64,000 nucleotides of DNA from Pseudonocardia alni (lineage in GTDB: Bacteria > Actinomycetota > Actinomycetes > Mycobacteriales > Pseudonocardiaceae): positions 1 to 64,000 of the forward strand of contig NZ_PHUJ01000002.1 of assembly GCF_002813375.1 (NCBI RefSeq). Direction: 5' to 3'. The number at the start of each line of letters is the position of its first letter. Position 1 is the stretch's first letter. Under the pieces are notes generated by a model. That model was not told the origin of the DNA. It worked only from the letters and a program-made list of their open reading frames with translations, and ran no database searches. The translations under genes and the position numbers were made by a program. Shown one piece after another: positions 1 to 9,369 of the stretch.

Positions 1-765
1 GAGGCGCTGCGCGGCGCCCTTGCGGGACTGCTCGGCCTCCACGATCGCCACGATCCGGGCCAGCGAGTTGTCCGCGGCGGTGCTGGTGACCTGCACCTCC
101 AGCACGCCGGTGCCGTTGATCGACCCGGCGTACACCTCGTCGCCGGGGCCGGCCTCGACCGGCACCGACTCCCCGGTGATCGCCGAGACGTCCAGCGCGG
201 TCCGCCCGGTCCCGACGGTCCCGTCGGTGGCCAGGCGCTCCCCGGGGCGCACCAGCATGGTGTCCCCGACCCGCAGCTCGCCCGGAGCGACCACGATCTC
301 CAGGCCGCCGCGCAGCACGGTGGCCTGCTCGGGGACCAGCGAGAGCAGCGCGCGCAGGCCGCGGCGGGTCCGGGCGATCGAGTACTCCTCCAGGCCCTCG
401 CTGATGGAGAACAGGAACGCCAGCATCGCGGCCTCGCCGACCTCGCCGAGCGCGACGGCGCCGACCGCGGCGATGGTCATCAGGGTGCCTACCCCGATCT
501 TGCCCTTGGCCAGGCGGCGCAGTGTGGACGGCACGAACGTCCACGCCCCCACCGCTAGCGCGAGGACCTGCAGGGCGAGCTCCACCGGCGCCGGCCCACC
601 GGACCAGCCCACGACCAGCGACGCGCCGAGCAGCACCCCGGCCACCGCGGCGGCGCGCAGCTCGGAGACCTCCCACAACCGCTCCGGCTCCCGCTCCGCC
701 ACGACCTCACCGGTCTCGGCGTCGACGCGGGGCTCATCGGGGCCGCACCCGCACGCGTCACTCAC
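1..765 (-). CDS. Heavy-metal P1B-type ATPase, N-terminal part (runs off window)
   Basis: The first 255 codons of a metal-exporting P-type ATPase, read leftward and cut by the window edge. The N-terminus carries CGCG (residues 5-8), a likely soft-metal ligand, then hydrophobic segments, the SEGLEEYSIARTRRGL region and the actuator motif TGES near residue 193. The phosphorylation and nucleotide domains lie outside. The GTG start at 765 overlaps the end of the CmtR-like repressor gene, so the two are probably translationally coupled. With a CmtR-type regulator, Cd/Zn/Pb export is the likeliest role (inference); the transmembrane metal motif that would decide it is not visible. Confidence 0.9.
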   Translation of the reverse strand, partial: MSDACGCGPDEPRVDAETGEVVAEREPERLWEVSELRAAAVAGVLLGASLVVGWSGGPAPVELALQVLALAVGAWTFVPSTLRRLAKGKIGVGTLMTIAAVGAVALGEVGEAAMLAFLFSISEGLEEYSIARTRRGLRALLSLVPEQATVLRGGLEIVVAPGELRVGDTMLVRPGERLATDGTVGTGRTALDVSAITGESVPVEAGPGDEVYAGSINGTGVLEVQVTSTAADNSLARIVAIVEAEQSRKGAAQRL

Positions 766-1127
766 CGCGCACCCCCACGGTGCCGGTACCGAAGTTCGGG
801 CACAGCGCCACGGCCGACCCGGTCGCCCCAACAACCTCTCCGCGGCGGCGAGCAGGTCCAGCAGCTCCGGCGGGTCAGCGAGTAGAACATCTGCCGGCCC
901 TCCGGACGGCCCATCACCAGGCCGCAGTCGCGCAGGCACGCCAGGTGCGCCGACACCGTCGACTGCGCCGACCCGAGCCGCTCGGTCAGATCCACCACCC
1001 GCGCCTCGCCCCGGGCGAGGTGCTGCACGATCGCGAGCCGGGTCGGGTCGGACAGGCTGTGGAACAACGCCGCAGCCGGCATCAACTCCTGGCGCGGGGA
1101 CACCGCCACCGCATCTGGCATCGTCAT
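762..1127 (-). CDS. CmtR-like ArsR-family metal sensor with frameshifted 3' end
   Basis: A winged-helix repressor of the ArsR/SmtB family, about 121 codons. The core LFHSLSDPTRLAIVQHL and ACLRDCGLV matches CmtR of mycobacteria, in which the two cysteines of the recognition helix bind Cd/Pb. The start ATG at 1127 is chosen by homology. The last 35 residues as read (SCWTCSPPRRGCW...) look wrong. Adding one base near 885 and one near 825 restores ELLDLLAAAERLL and then VALCPNFGTGT, with the third conserved Cys and a natural stop at 758. Either two indels inactivated the gene or the assembly has two single-base errors. It would repress the ATPase downstream. Confidence 0.8.
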   Translation of the reverse strand: MTMPDAVAVSPRQELMPAAALFHSLSDPTRLAIVQHLARGEARVVDLTERLGSAQSTVSAHLACLRDCGLVMGRPEGRQMFYSLTRRSCWTCSPPRRGCWGDRVGRGAVPELRYRHRGGAR

Positions 1128-1275
1128 GCGGCGATGATAACGCATGTGGCCCATGTTCGGCGCCAGCTTTTCGACGCCCTCGATCGTCGCAGCCCTGGAC
1201 ACCGCCGCGACACCTCTGGTATCCATCGCTAGCCAACGATGTAACCGCATATCGTCGATAACTGGGAGGTCTGTC

Positions 1276-1911
1276 GTGTTGATGAACCGGGTGGAAACGG
1301 CCCTGGTGAACAGCCCGCCGCGGCGCGCGTTTGCAGCGGTTCTACGAGACCCCGACGCTGCTGCGGCTGGGCGGGCACTATCCCCGGACGCGCGGGTGCT
1401 CGAGGTGGGGTGCGGGGCGGGGTACGGCACCGAGCTGATCCTGCGCCGGTTCGCCGCGGCTCGTGTGGACGCGATCGACCTGGACCCGGCCATGGTCACT
1501 CGGGCGAAGCGCCGGCTGGCTGGTTACGGGGAGCGGGTGCGGCTGGCCACCGGCGACATGACCGACCTGCGCACCGCCCTGGACGCCGAGGACAACAGCT
1601 ACGACGCGGTGTTCGACTTCGCGATCGTGCACCACGTCCCGGACTGGCGAGCGGCGCTGGCGGAGATCGTTCGGGTGCTCAAGCCGGGCGGGCGGTTCTA
1701 CTTCGACGAGGTCACCGCCGCCGCGCTGGCCACCCGCGGCTACCGGTGGCTGTTCGACCACCCCACCGAGGACCGGTTCACCGCGAGCGAGTTCGTCGCC
1801 GAACTGGAGCGCCAGGGACTGCAGGTCGGGTCCCGGTGGCGCACCCGGGTTCGCGGGCACTACCTGCTCGGGGTGGCCCAGCGCCCGTACAGCGACGCCG
1901 CACCGCGGTGA
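1276..1911 (+). CDS. Class I SAM-dependent methyltransferase
   Basis: About 211 residues with the class I Rossmann methyltransferase signature: motif I VLEVGCGAGYGTE, acidic motif DAIDLDPAMV, then GDMTD and LKPGGRFYFDEV. The substrate is unknown. The GTG at 1276 is preferred because GGGAGG lies 6 bases upstream; ATG 1282 is the alternative. Residues 19-36 read oddly in this frame, while the next frame gives a more family-like LQRFYETPTLLRLGG stretch. A compensating +1/-1 pair of indels probably scrambles this short segment. The stop overlaps the GTG start of the broken ligase downstream (GTGA), so the two formed an operon. Confidence 0.75.
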   Translation: MLMNRVETALVNSPPRRAFAAVLRDPDAAAAGRALSPDARVLEVGCGAGYGTELILRRFAAARVDAIDLDPAMVTRAKRRLAGYGERVRLATGDMTDLRTALDAEDNSYDAVFDFAIVHHVPDWRAALAEIVRVLKPGGRFYFDEVTAAALATRGYRWLFDHPTEDRFTASEFVAELERQGLQVGSRWRTRVRGHYLLGVAQRPYSDAAPR

Positions 1912-3327
1912 GCCCCGCCGGCGAGGACGGGGCGTTGCGGCTGCTGCTCGACGCCCGCCCGGACCTACCGACACGGCCCGGAGGCGATCGACGCCCGCCA
2001 ACGCGCCCGCCTGGCCGAGCTCGTGGACTTCGCCCGCGGCCACGGCAGCGTGTACCGCGAGCTCTACCAGGACCTGCCCGGCCGGGTGGAGGACCCGCGC
2101 CTGCTGCCGGTCACCAGCAAGGCGGCACTGATGGCACGGTTCGACGACTGGGTCACCGACCCCGCGCGAGCAGGGAGCGGGTGCAGGCGTTCGTGGCCGA
2201 CCCCGCCCAGATCGGCCAGCCGTTCCTCGCCATCCCACCCGGCTACCGCGGCGGTTCCCGAGCCGGCTACACGGTGGCGACCACGTCGGGTACCACCGGC
2301 ACGCGGGGGATGTTCCTGCTCGACGAGCGGGCACTCGCGGTGACCACCGCGCTGAGCTCGCGCATGCTCAGCACCTGGCTGAACGCGAGCGCGCTGCCCC
2401 GGCTGATCGCCGGGCGGGGACGACTGGCGATGGTCACCGCCACCGCGGGCACTTCGCCTCCACCGCCGCGGCCGCCCGCCTGCGCCGCACCAGACGCGGC
2501 CGCCGCCGGGTCCAGGCGCTGTCGGTACACACCCCGCTGCCGGAACTGGTGACCCAGCTCAACGCGTTCCCACCCGCCGTGCTCGCCCCCTACGCCACCA
2601 CCGCGGCGCTGCTGGCCACCGAACAACAGGCCGGGCGGCTGCGGATCCGCCCCGCCCTGGTCGCGCTCGCCGCCGAAGGCCTGCCCGACCCAGAGATCGC
2701 GCGGATCGCCACCGCGTTCGGCTCCGCGGTGGGCAACTCCTACGCCGCGACCGAGTGCCCGTTCCTGTCCTACAGCTGCCACCACGGCTGGCTGCACGTC
2801 AACGCCGACTGGGCCATCCTCGAACCCGTCGACGGCCGACCACCGGCCCACCCCGCCCGGCCAGCAGTCCCACACCGTGCTGCTGACCAACCTGGCCAAC
2901 CGGGCCCAGTCGATCCTGCGCTACGACCTCGCGACAGCGTCCTGGCCCGCCCGACCCCTGCGACTGCGGCAGCCCACTGCCCGCGATCGGGTGCAGGGCC
3001 GCACGCGGACCTACTCACCCTCCCCACCACCCACGGCACCACCGTGACACTCACCCCGCTGACCCTCTCGACCCGCCTGGACCGGCTGCCCTCCGTGGCG
3101 CTGTTCCAGATCCTGCAGATCTCCCGACCGAGCTCTCGGTGCGAATCCAGCCCGCACCCGGCGCCACCCCGCAGCAGGCCTGGGCCCACGTGCACCGCGA
3201 ACTCACCGACCTGCTCGCCGCCCACGGCCTCGCCCAGATCACCGTTCGACGCGCCGAGCAGCTCCCCCAACCCGCCACCGGCGGCAAGTACCGACTGGTT
3301 CAACCGCTGGCCGACACACCGGGCTGA
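1908..3327 (+). pseudogene. Phenylacetate-CoA ligase-like (AMP-forming) gene, frameshifted
   Basis: Pieces of one adenylate-forming enzyme lie in order but in different frames: LAELVDFARGHGSVYREL (about 2008-2170), FLAIPPGYRGGS and the AMP-binding loop TSGTTGTRG (about 2185-2450), NSYAATECPFLSYSCHHGW (about 2550-2840), LLTNLANRAQSILRYDL (about 2880-2930) and the C-terminal ATGGKYRLVQPLAD ending at 3327. At least five frame changes are needed across about 470 codons, so no full-length product is made as written. The order and the P-loop match the PaaK-like family. Substrate unknown. Decay or local sequence error are both possible, as flanking genes also show indels. Confidence 0.75.
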
Positions 3328-3575
3328 CCACGCCACACGTGGCGTCGACCGACCATGCGCTGTCGGCTGCTCGGCCGTACCCTCTCACGATCTTCTCTCC
3401 GGTCGACGACGCAGGCGTCGCGGCGCACGGATCGCGACCTCGTCTCGTAGACCGAACCCCACCGGGACACCCCGGCCCCGCCCGCGAAACCGAAGATCGC
3501 TGCTGCTCGGCGATTCCCGTAAGACCCGCCCGATGAAATGCCCGATGAAGGGGCGCTTACTGGGACACTCGCACG

Positions 3576-4124
3576 GTGAGCGGACTACTGATCGGCTACG
3601 CCCGGGTCTCCACCGACGAACAAGACCTCACCGCCCAACGCGACGCCCTCACCACCCTCGGCGTTGCGCCCGAGCGGATCTACGTCGATCACGGCCTGAC
3701 CGGAACCAACCGGGCCCGGCCCGGGCTGCGCGAGGCGATGGCCGCGTGCCGCGGCGGCGACGTGCTGGTCGTGACCAAACTCGACCGGCTCGCCCGGTCG
3801 CTGCCCGACGCCCGCGACATCGTCGCCGAGCTCACCGCCCGCGAGGTCAAGCTCAGCCTCGGCGGGTCGGTCCACGACCCGACCGACCCGGTCGGCAGAT
3901 TGTTGTTCAACGTGCTGGCCATGGTCGCCGAGTTCGAGTCAGACCTGATCAAGATGAGGACCCGGGAGGGCATGAAGGTCGCCCGCGCCAAGGGCCGGCT
4001 GCGTGGCAAGAAGCCCAAGCTCAGCCCGCGCCAGGAGTCCCACCTCGTCGAGCTGCACCACGCCGGCGCGCATACCTGTCAACGGTTCGTCAAAGTTGAC
4101 CCCCTCCGGGACTCCGAAAAATGA
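3576..4124 (+). pseudogene. Serine recombinase/resolvase, C-terminal HTH lost
   Basis: A small serine recombinase starting at GTG 3576. The catalytic N-domain is intact: YARVSTDEQ with the nucleophile Ser, LDRLARS and FNVLAMVAEFESDLIKMRT, followed by the KGRLRGKKPKLSPRQ linker. The sequence then should enter the helix-turn-helix but stops matching the family at about 4076, where an IS21-type end begins; the last 16 codons are read from the insertion. Without the HTH the protein should not bind a res site. The upstream 248 bases (3328-3575) hold no gene and contain a repeated gcccgatgaa motif near 3528-3548, possibly part of its res site. Confidence 0.8.
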
Positions 4125-4228
4125 CTCTGGGGTGGCCTGGCAGCTCAGTGAGACAGTGCATGGATGCTTGCCGACGAGGTGCCGGCCTGGATCGTGGCGT
4201 GGTGTCGAGATCACCTCGGCGGCGAACC

Positions 4229-4236
4229 TGTAGAGG
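4229..4236. repeat. Target-site duplication of IS256 element (left copy)
   Basis: TGTAGAGG, identical to 5677-5684. An 8-bp duplication is normal for IS256-family insertion and fixes both ends of the element. Confidence 0.85.
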
Positions 4237-5676
4237 GGTCACGTCCGGCGGAGTGGTGTATGAGATCGACTCCGCGTGATCTTGGTTCGGGATTCTAGGC
4301 GGTTATTGCCTCGGTTGTCATGAGTGCCTCGCTGCCGGTCGGTGCGGCTTCGGTGGTGACGATGCGGATGCGTGAGCGGGCCAGTAGATCGAGGCCCATG
4401 TAGCGGCGGTTCTCGGTCCACTCATCACTCTGTTCGGCCAGGACGGCGCCGACGAGGCGGATCAGGGAGTCGCGGCCGGGGAAGATCCCGACCACGTCGG
4501 TGCGACGGCGGATCTCCTTGTTCAGTCGCTCTTGAGGGTTGTTCGACCAGATCTGGCGCCAGACCTCGCGCGGATATGCGGTGAACGCCAGCAGCTCATC
4601 GCGGGCGTTGTCGAGGTGCTCGGCTGCGTCGGGCCAGCGCGCGGTGAGAGTGTCGACCACGCGTCCGTACTGGGCTGTGACGGCGTCGGCGTCGGGCTGG
4701 TCGAAGATCGTGCGCACCTGCGTAGCGACATGCGGCTGCGCCGACTTCGGAACACGGGAGAGCAGGTTACGCAGGTAGTGGGTGCGACACCGCTGCCACG
4801 CCGCACCCGGCAACGCCGAGGCGATCGCCGCCACCAAGCCGGGATGGGCGTCGGAGATGACGAGCTGGACCCCGGACAGGCCGCGGGCGACCAGACCGCG
4901 CAGGAACGCCAACCAGCCCGCTCCGTCCTCGCTGGAGGCCACATCCAGGCCGAGGATCTCGCGGTGCCCGTCGGCGTTCACCCCGGTCGCGAGCAGCGCG
5001 TGCACGTTGACCACCCGGCCGTCTTCGCGGACCTTCACCGTGAGCGCGTCGACCCACACGAACGTGTACGGGCCCTGGTCGAGCGGGCGCTCGCGGAACG
5101 CGGCGACCTGCCCGTCGAGGTGGGTGGCCATCTCGCTGACCTGCGAACGCGACAGCGACTTCACCCCGAGTTGTTCGGCCAGCTTCTCCACCCGCCGGGT
5201 GGAGACACCGAGTAGGTAGGCCGTGGCCACGACGGTGACCAGGGCCTGCTCGGCGCGGCGGCGGTGGGTCAGCAGCCAGTCCGGGAAATAGGAGCCCTGG
5301 CGCAGCTTCGGCACCGCCAACTCGATCGTGCCCGCTCGGGTGTCCCACTCCCGGGCCCGGTAGCCGTTGCGCTGGTTCGTCCGCTCGCTGCTGCGCTCGC
5401 CATAGCCGGCCCCGCACTGCTGATCGGCCTGCGACGACATCAACGCGTTCGCCATCGTCGCGATCATCGTCTGCAACAGATCCGGCGACACACCCGCCGA
5501 GGCGAACTCCTCGACAAGCTGGGCAGGGTCCACACTGTGTGGTGCGGCCATCGTGGTGGTCCTTCCTGGAGTTCCTTGGTCGGTACTCGAGAAAGATCAC
5601 GCGGTGGCCGTCTCACGTCACGACGCCACGCCGCTCACCAGCGACGAACCCGTACACCACCTCCGCGGACGTAACC
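4237..5676 (-). mobile_element. IS256-family insertion sequence, complete
   Basis: A 1440-bp element with one transposase gene. The imperfect terminal inverted repeats begin GGTCACGTCCGGCGGAG at the left and GGTTACGTCCGCGGAG at the right (read inward). It is flanked by the exact 8-bp duplication TGTAGAGG and sits inside the phosphotransferase gene. The intact ends, duplication and full-length transposase indicate a recent insertion. The left flank (about 4213-4228) itself resembles the element's right end, so the target may have had partial similarity. Confidence 0.9.
4295..5551 (-). CDS. IS256-family (Mutator-type) transposase
   Basis: A 418-residue DDE transposase, full length for IS256. 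The acidic triad can be placed: Asp in FVWVDALTVKVRE, Asp in LVISDAHPGL and Glu in NNPQERLNKEIRRR, with the C/H region WQRCRTHYLRNLL typical of the family. It cuts and pastes or copies its own element. The ATG at 5551 lies about 125 bases inside the right end. No frameshift or missing residue is seen, so it is probably active. Confidence 0.95.
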   Translation of the reverse strand: MAAPHSVDPAQLVEEFASAGVSPDLLQTMIATMANALMSSQADQQCGAGYGERSSERTNQRNGYRAREWDTRAGTIELAVPKLRQGSYFPDWLLTHRRRAEQALVTVVATAYLLGVSTRRVEKLAEQLGVKSLSRSQVSEMATHLDGQVAAFRERPLDQGPYTFVWVDALTVKVREDGRVVNVHALLATGVNADGHREILGLDVASSEDGAGWLAFLRGLVARGLSGVQLVISDAHPGLVAAIASALPGAAWQRCRTHYLRNLLSRVPKSAQPHVATQVRTIFDQPDADAVTAQYGRVVDTLTARWPDAAEHLDNARDELLAFTAYPREVWRQIWSNNPQERLNKEIRRRTDVVGIFPGRDSLIRLVGAVLAEQSDEWTENRRYMGLDLLARSRIRIVTTEAAPTGSEALMTTEAITA

Positions 5677-5684
5677 TGTAGAGG
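5677..5684. repeat. Target-site duplication of IS256 element (right copy)
   Basis: TGTAGAGG, the partner of 4229-4236; the interrupted kinase gene continues directly after it. Confidence 0.85.
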
Positions 5685-6551
5685 TTCTGTTCGACCTCGT
5701 GCAGATGTCGTCAGTGCTGGGGATGCGTCTGACGGACGGATCCGAGGCAGTCGTGAAGGTCCGTGAGGACGACGGCCGCGGGGCTGGCTGTGTGCGCGTG
5801 CAGGCGCAGCTCGCTGAGCGCGGGTTTCCGTGCCCGAGACCGTTGACGAGGGCAGTCACCTCGGACGGGATGGTCGTTCATGCCGAGGAGTTCCGGCCTG
5901 GCGGGGAGGTGTGGGGCGGCGATTCCCCCGAGGTCGCAGGGCGCTATGGACAGGTGTTCGGCTGGTTGCTTGAGGAGCTGCAGAACGTGCAGGCCGGCCC
6001 GCTGCTGCCGAATCCGCGCTGGGTCCGGTGGGACCACCCCGGGCCCGGCGTCTGGCCGAGCATCGCTTTCCTCGATGAGAAGGACCAGAGCCTCGTGCCG
6101 CAGTTCGTCAGCGAGGTCGCCCAGCGAGCGCGGTCGCGGCTGCGAGCGGCGGACGCGCCCTGTGTCCTGGGCCATGCCGACTTCGAGGCGCAGAACCTGC
6201 GCTGGAAGGGCCCGACGTTGTGGGCGATTCACGACTGGGACAGCGTGGCCTGGCAACCCGAGGCTGCGCTGGTCGGTGCTGCGAGCGGAGCGTTCCCCAG
6301 ACTGCCTGGTGAACCGCCGTCGCTGGCGACGATCGCCAGCTCAGAGGCGTTCGTGGAGGCATATCAGCAGGTGCGCGGCCGATCGTTCACCGCCGAGGAG
6401 CAGGAGCTCGTCTGGGCAGCGAGCCTGTGGCCGGTCGCCCATAACGCCCGCTGGGACGCACTGCATCGAACAACGACGTCGCCCTCGACAGCGGCGCTGG
6501 TCGGGCAGGCGACCGATCGCCTCGCTTGGGCTGGTGCATGACGGGCCGAGG

Positions 6552-7394
6552 TCAGTCGCTGGTGGCTCGATCCTTCGCGAGGAGCTCGCGGCGCGCCCGG
6601 GTCCGGTAAGACTCCCCGGACAGGGTCAGGACTTCGGCGTGGTGGACGAGACGGTCGATCATGGCTGCGGCGACGACGTCGTCGGAGAACGTCTCGCCCC
6701 ACCGCCCGAACGGCAGGTTCGAGGTGACCATGACGCTGCCTTGTTCGTAACGCGAGGCGATGAGCTGGAAGAACAGGTTCGCCGCGTCCTGGTCGAACGG
6801 GATGTAACCGACCTCGTCGACGATGATCAGCCGGTAACGACGGATCTTCTTCAGTTCCGCCTCCAGAGTGCCGGTGTGGTGGGCGGCGCCGAGCCGGGCG
6901 ATCCAGTTGGAAGCGGTGTCGAACAGGACAGAGCGCCCAGCCTGCGCGGCTTTGACCCCGATCCCGATCGCCAGATGCGTCTTCCCGATCCCGGGCGGAC
7001 CCAGCAGGATCACGTTCTCCGCCTTCGACACGAACGTCCCCGTCGCCAGGTGAGCGAGCAAGTCCCGGCGTAACGAGGGCAGATGGTCGAGGTTGAAGTC
7101 CTCCAACGTCTTGACCTGCGGGAAGTGCGCGGTCCGGATCCGCATCGTGGTCCCGGCGGCCTCGCGGTCGGCGACCTGGCGGGCCAGCAACGCGGCCAAG
7201 AACTCCTCGTGCGACCAGTTCTGGTCCCGCGCCTGCTCGGCCATCTTCTCCCAGCAGGCCGCGATCGTGGGGACCTTCAACGCCCGGGTCAGATAAGCCA
7301 GCTGCGCGCCCAGCCCGTCCGAGCCAGCCGTCTTCGTCGCGGTGGTGCGGGTCCCGTTCGTAGCCGGGCTGGTGCTGGTGCTGGTGGGACTCAT
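6552..7394 (-). CDS. istB: IstB-type ATPase of IS21 family
   Basis: A 280-residue AAA+ helper ATPase that assembles on target DNA and stimulates the IstA transposase. Walker A is LLGPPGIGKTH (about residues 129-139) and Walker B is LIIVDEVGYIPFD, followed by SNLPFGRWGE (sensor) and DRLVHHAEVL, all typical of IstB. The ATG at 7394 overlaps the istA stop (ATGA), the usual IS21 arrangement. The protein looks complete, but its partner istA is truncated, so the element cannot transpose alone. Confidence 0.93.
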   Translation of the reverse strand: MSPTSTSTSPATNGTRTTATKTAGSDGLGAQLAYLTRALKVPTIAACWEKMAEQARDQNWSHEEFLAALLARQVADREAAGTTMRIRTAHFPQVKTLEDFNLDHLPSLRRDLLAHLATGTFVSKAENVILLGPPGIGKTHLAIGIGVKAAQAGRSVLFDTASNWIARLGAAHHTGTLEAELKKIRRYRLIIVDEVGYIPFDQDAANLFFQLIASRYEQGSVMVTSNLPFGRWGETFSDDVVAAAMIDRLVHHAEVLTLSGESYRTRARRELLAKDRATSD

Positions 7395-8417
7395 AACGGT
7401 GTGGCCTCCGCAGACTGGGGAGTGGAATGGAGATCAGGGGTGGGGTCGAAGTCGACGCCGAACAAGGCGTCGTAGTCCGGCAGCGCCCGCAGGACCACGG
7501 TGTGGCCGTCGGCGTGCTGACGTGCCGTGCGGGCGCCGGCCTCACGTCGGGCGGCGAACTCGCGGCGCAAGACCTGCGCCGCCGCCAGGTGGGCCGGGTC
7601 GTTGACCACCGCCCGCTGTGCCCAGGACCGGCGGTGGCGGGCCACGACCTGCTCGTCGCAGACCACGATCACCGTCGAGAGCGAGGCATAGACCTCGACG
7701 AACCGGCCGATCACCCGCGGGTCCACCGAGTAGTCACAGGTGTCGACCCGGACGTAGTGATCACGGGCCAGCCGGGTCCGATGGCGCAGCCCGACCGCCG
7801 GGGCGACCGGTGACAGCCCGAGCATCGCAGCATGGTCGGCCTCGAACAGATCCACCGGGCGCCCGCCGACCGAGCGGACCGCCCGCTGGTTCGCCCGGGA
7901 CAGCCAGCCCTCGAGCTGAGCGGTGAAGTCCGCCGGTGAGGTGAACGAGCGCCCCGGCAGGAACGAGGTCTCCAGATAGCCGTTGGCGCGTTCGACGATG
8001 CCCTTGAACTCCGGGTCCCGCGGCGGAGCGAGCTGGATGCGCGTGGCCAGCGTTCCGGCGAACGCGGCGACCGGGGCATTGACCCGGCCCTTGATCGCGA
8101 TACCGGCCTCGCGGTCCCAGACCAGCGTCCTCGGCACCCGCCCCAGCGCGGTGATCAGCTGCCACATGCCTGAGAGCAGGTCACCGGTCTGACGCGACGG
8201 CAGCAACGTCGCTGACAGGAACCGCGAGTAGCCCTGGGCCATCACCAGCACCGGCAGAATCCGCGCCTGACCGGCGCCGACAGGGATCTTCGTCGGCGGG
8301 AACCACAGGTCGCACTGGGCGAGCTCCCCGGGCCGGTAGGACATCCGGGTGACCGGATCGACTCCGACGTACTCGGGGCGGATCTTGGCCAGGCGCTTCT
8401 TCAACGGCCCCTCGGAG
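7391..8417 (-). pseudogene. istA: IstA transposase, C-terminal fragment
   Basis: About 340 residues of an IS21 transposase with the retroviral-integrase-like core. Visible parts are PGELAQCDLWFP (first Asp), RTLVWDREAG (second Asp) and PEFKGIVERANGYLE (catalytic Glu), then the C-terminal region. The N-terminal HTH half is missing because the IS3 element ends at 8418 in the same frame, so an open frame continues artificially into IS3 sequence. It overlaps istB by 4 bases. Confidence 0.9.
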
Positions 8418-8448
8418 TGAGTCGCTCTGGGGCTGATGGAGACTCGCG

Positions 8449-9369
8449 CTATGGGATTCCGACCGGGTGTTGGTCGTCCCGGTGGGCAGCGTAGAACGCC
8501 TGCTCGTACTCGTGCGGAGGCCGGTCTCCGAGGTAGCCGTGCAGGCGCTGGTGGTTGTGCCAGTGCACCCAGCCCAGCGTCGCGAGCTCGACGTCCTCCA
8601 CTGTCTTCCATGGACCGTCTCGGGCGGGTCCGCGGATCAGCTCGGCCTTGTAGTAGCCGTTCACGGTCTCGGCCAGCGCATTGTCGAACGAGTCCCCGAC
8701 GCTGCCGATCGACGGAACCGCGCCGATCTCAGCGAGCCGCTCGCCGTAGCGCACCGACGTGAATTGCGACCCGGCATCGCTGTGACAGCGCAGGTCCGGC
8801 AGCCGGGTGCCGCGCGACCAGCGCGCCATCTCTAGCGCATCGAGCACCATGCTGGTGCGCATGTGCCCGGCGACCCGCCAGCCCACGATCATCCGCGAGA
8901 AGGCGTCGACGATGAAACACACGTAGGCGACCCCGGCCCAGGTCGGCACGTAGGTCAGGTCGGTAACCCACAGCTGATTCGGCGCGTCGGCCCGGAACTG
9001 GCGCTGCACCAGGTCCGGATGGCGCGCCGCGACTGGATCCGCCCGAGTGGTGCGCAGGCGCTTGGTCCGTCGGGCGCCCTCGATACCCGCCGCGCGCATC
9101 AAGCGGGCGACCTGGTCACGGCCGACGTCCAAGCCGTCGCGGCGGGCGGCCTTCCACAACTTGCGTGCCCCGTAGACGCGGTAGTTGTTCTCCCACAACC
9201 CGACCAGCCGCGGGGTCAGCTCGGCGTCCCGCCTGGCCCGCGCCGAGGCCGGGCGGGTCTTGGCGGCGTAGTAGCTGCTCGGGGCCACCTGCAGCACACG
9301 GCAGATGAGCTCGACCCCGAGCCGGCGCCCCTCCACGACGTCGTCGCGGTGGGCGTCGACGAATGCCAC
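8449..9369 (-). CDS. IS3-family transposase OrfB
   Basis: A 306-residue integrase-core subunit. The DDE triad lies in LWVTDLTYVPTW (Asp), CHSDAGSQFTS (Asp) and DSFDNALAETVNGYYK (Glu). The GTG start shares one base with the OrfA stop (TAGTG), so the fused OrfAB transposase is normally made by programmed -1 frameshifting just upstream. Same sequence as the protein at 35990-36910. Confidence 0.93.
   Translation of the reverse strand: MAFVDAHRDDVVEGRRLGVELICRVLQVAPSSYYAAKTRPASARARRDAELTPRLVGLWENNYRVYGARKLWKAARRDGLDVGRDQVARLMRAAGIEGARRTKRLRTTRADPVAARHPDLVQRQFRADAPNQLWVTDLTYVPTWAGVAYVCFIVDAFSRMIVGWRVAGHMRTSMVLDALEMARWSRGTRLPDLRCHSDAGSQFTSVRYGERLAEIGAVPSIGSVGDSFDNALAETVNGYYKAELIRGPARDGPWKTVEDVELATLGWVHWHNHQRLHGYLGDRPPHEYEQAFYAAHRDDQHPVGIP

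Larger units (their letters stand above)
4164..6541 (+). pseudogene. Aminoglycoside phosphotransferase-like kinase, split by IS256 insertion
   Basis: Joining 4164-4236 to 5685-6541 (removing the IS256 element and one target copy) restores a single 309-codon frame with no shift. The N-terminus reads MLADEVPAWIVAWCRDHLGG and runs into VLFDLVQMSS and the lysine-containing AVVKVRE. The catalytic loop is VLGHADFEAQN (H-x-D-x4-N) followed by the metal-binding DWDS, as in the APH/choline-kinase fold. The substrate is not predictable. Downstream of the insertion a 280-codon frame from ATG 5699 survives, but it lacks the N-terminal lobe start. The stop is only 10 bases from the end of istB on the other strand. 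Confidence 0.8.
4077..8417 (-). mobile_element. IS21-family element, interrupted and truncated
   Basis: The left boundary is placed at 4077, where the resolvase reading frame breaks and a terminus starting TGTCAACGG, followed by GTCAAAGTTGACC, begins; such repeats are typical of IS21-type ends. The transposition genes istA and istB are read leftward. Between istB and this end lies a phosphotransferase gene in the opposite direction, apparently a passenger. The right end and the 5' part of istA were replaced by the IS3 element at 8418. Boundaries and passenger status are inferences from the junctions. Confidence 0.5.
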
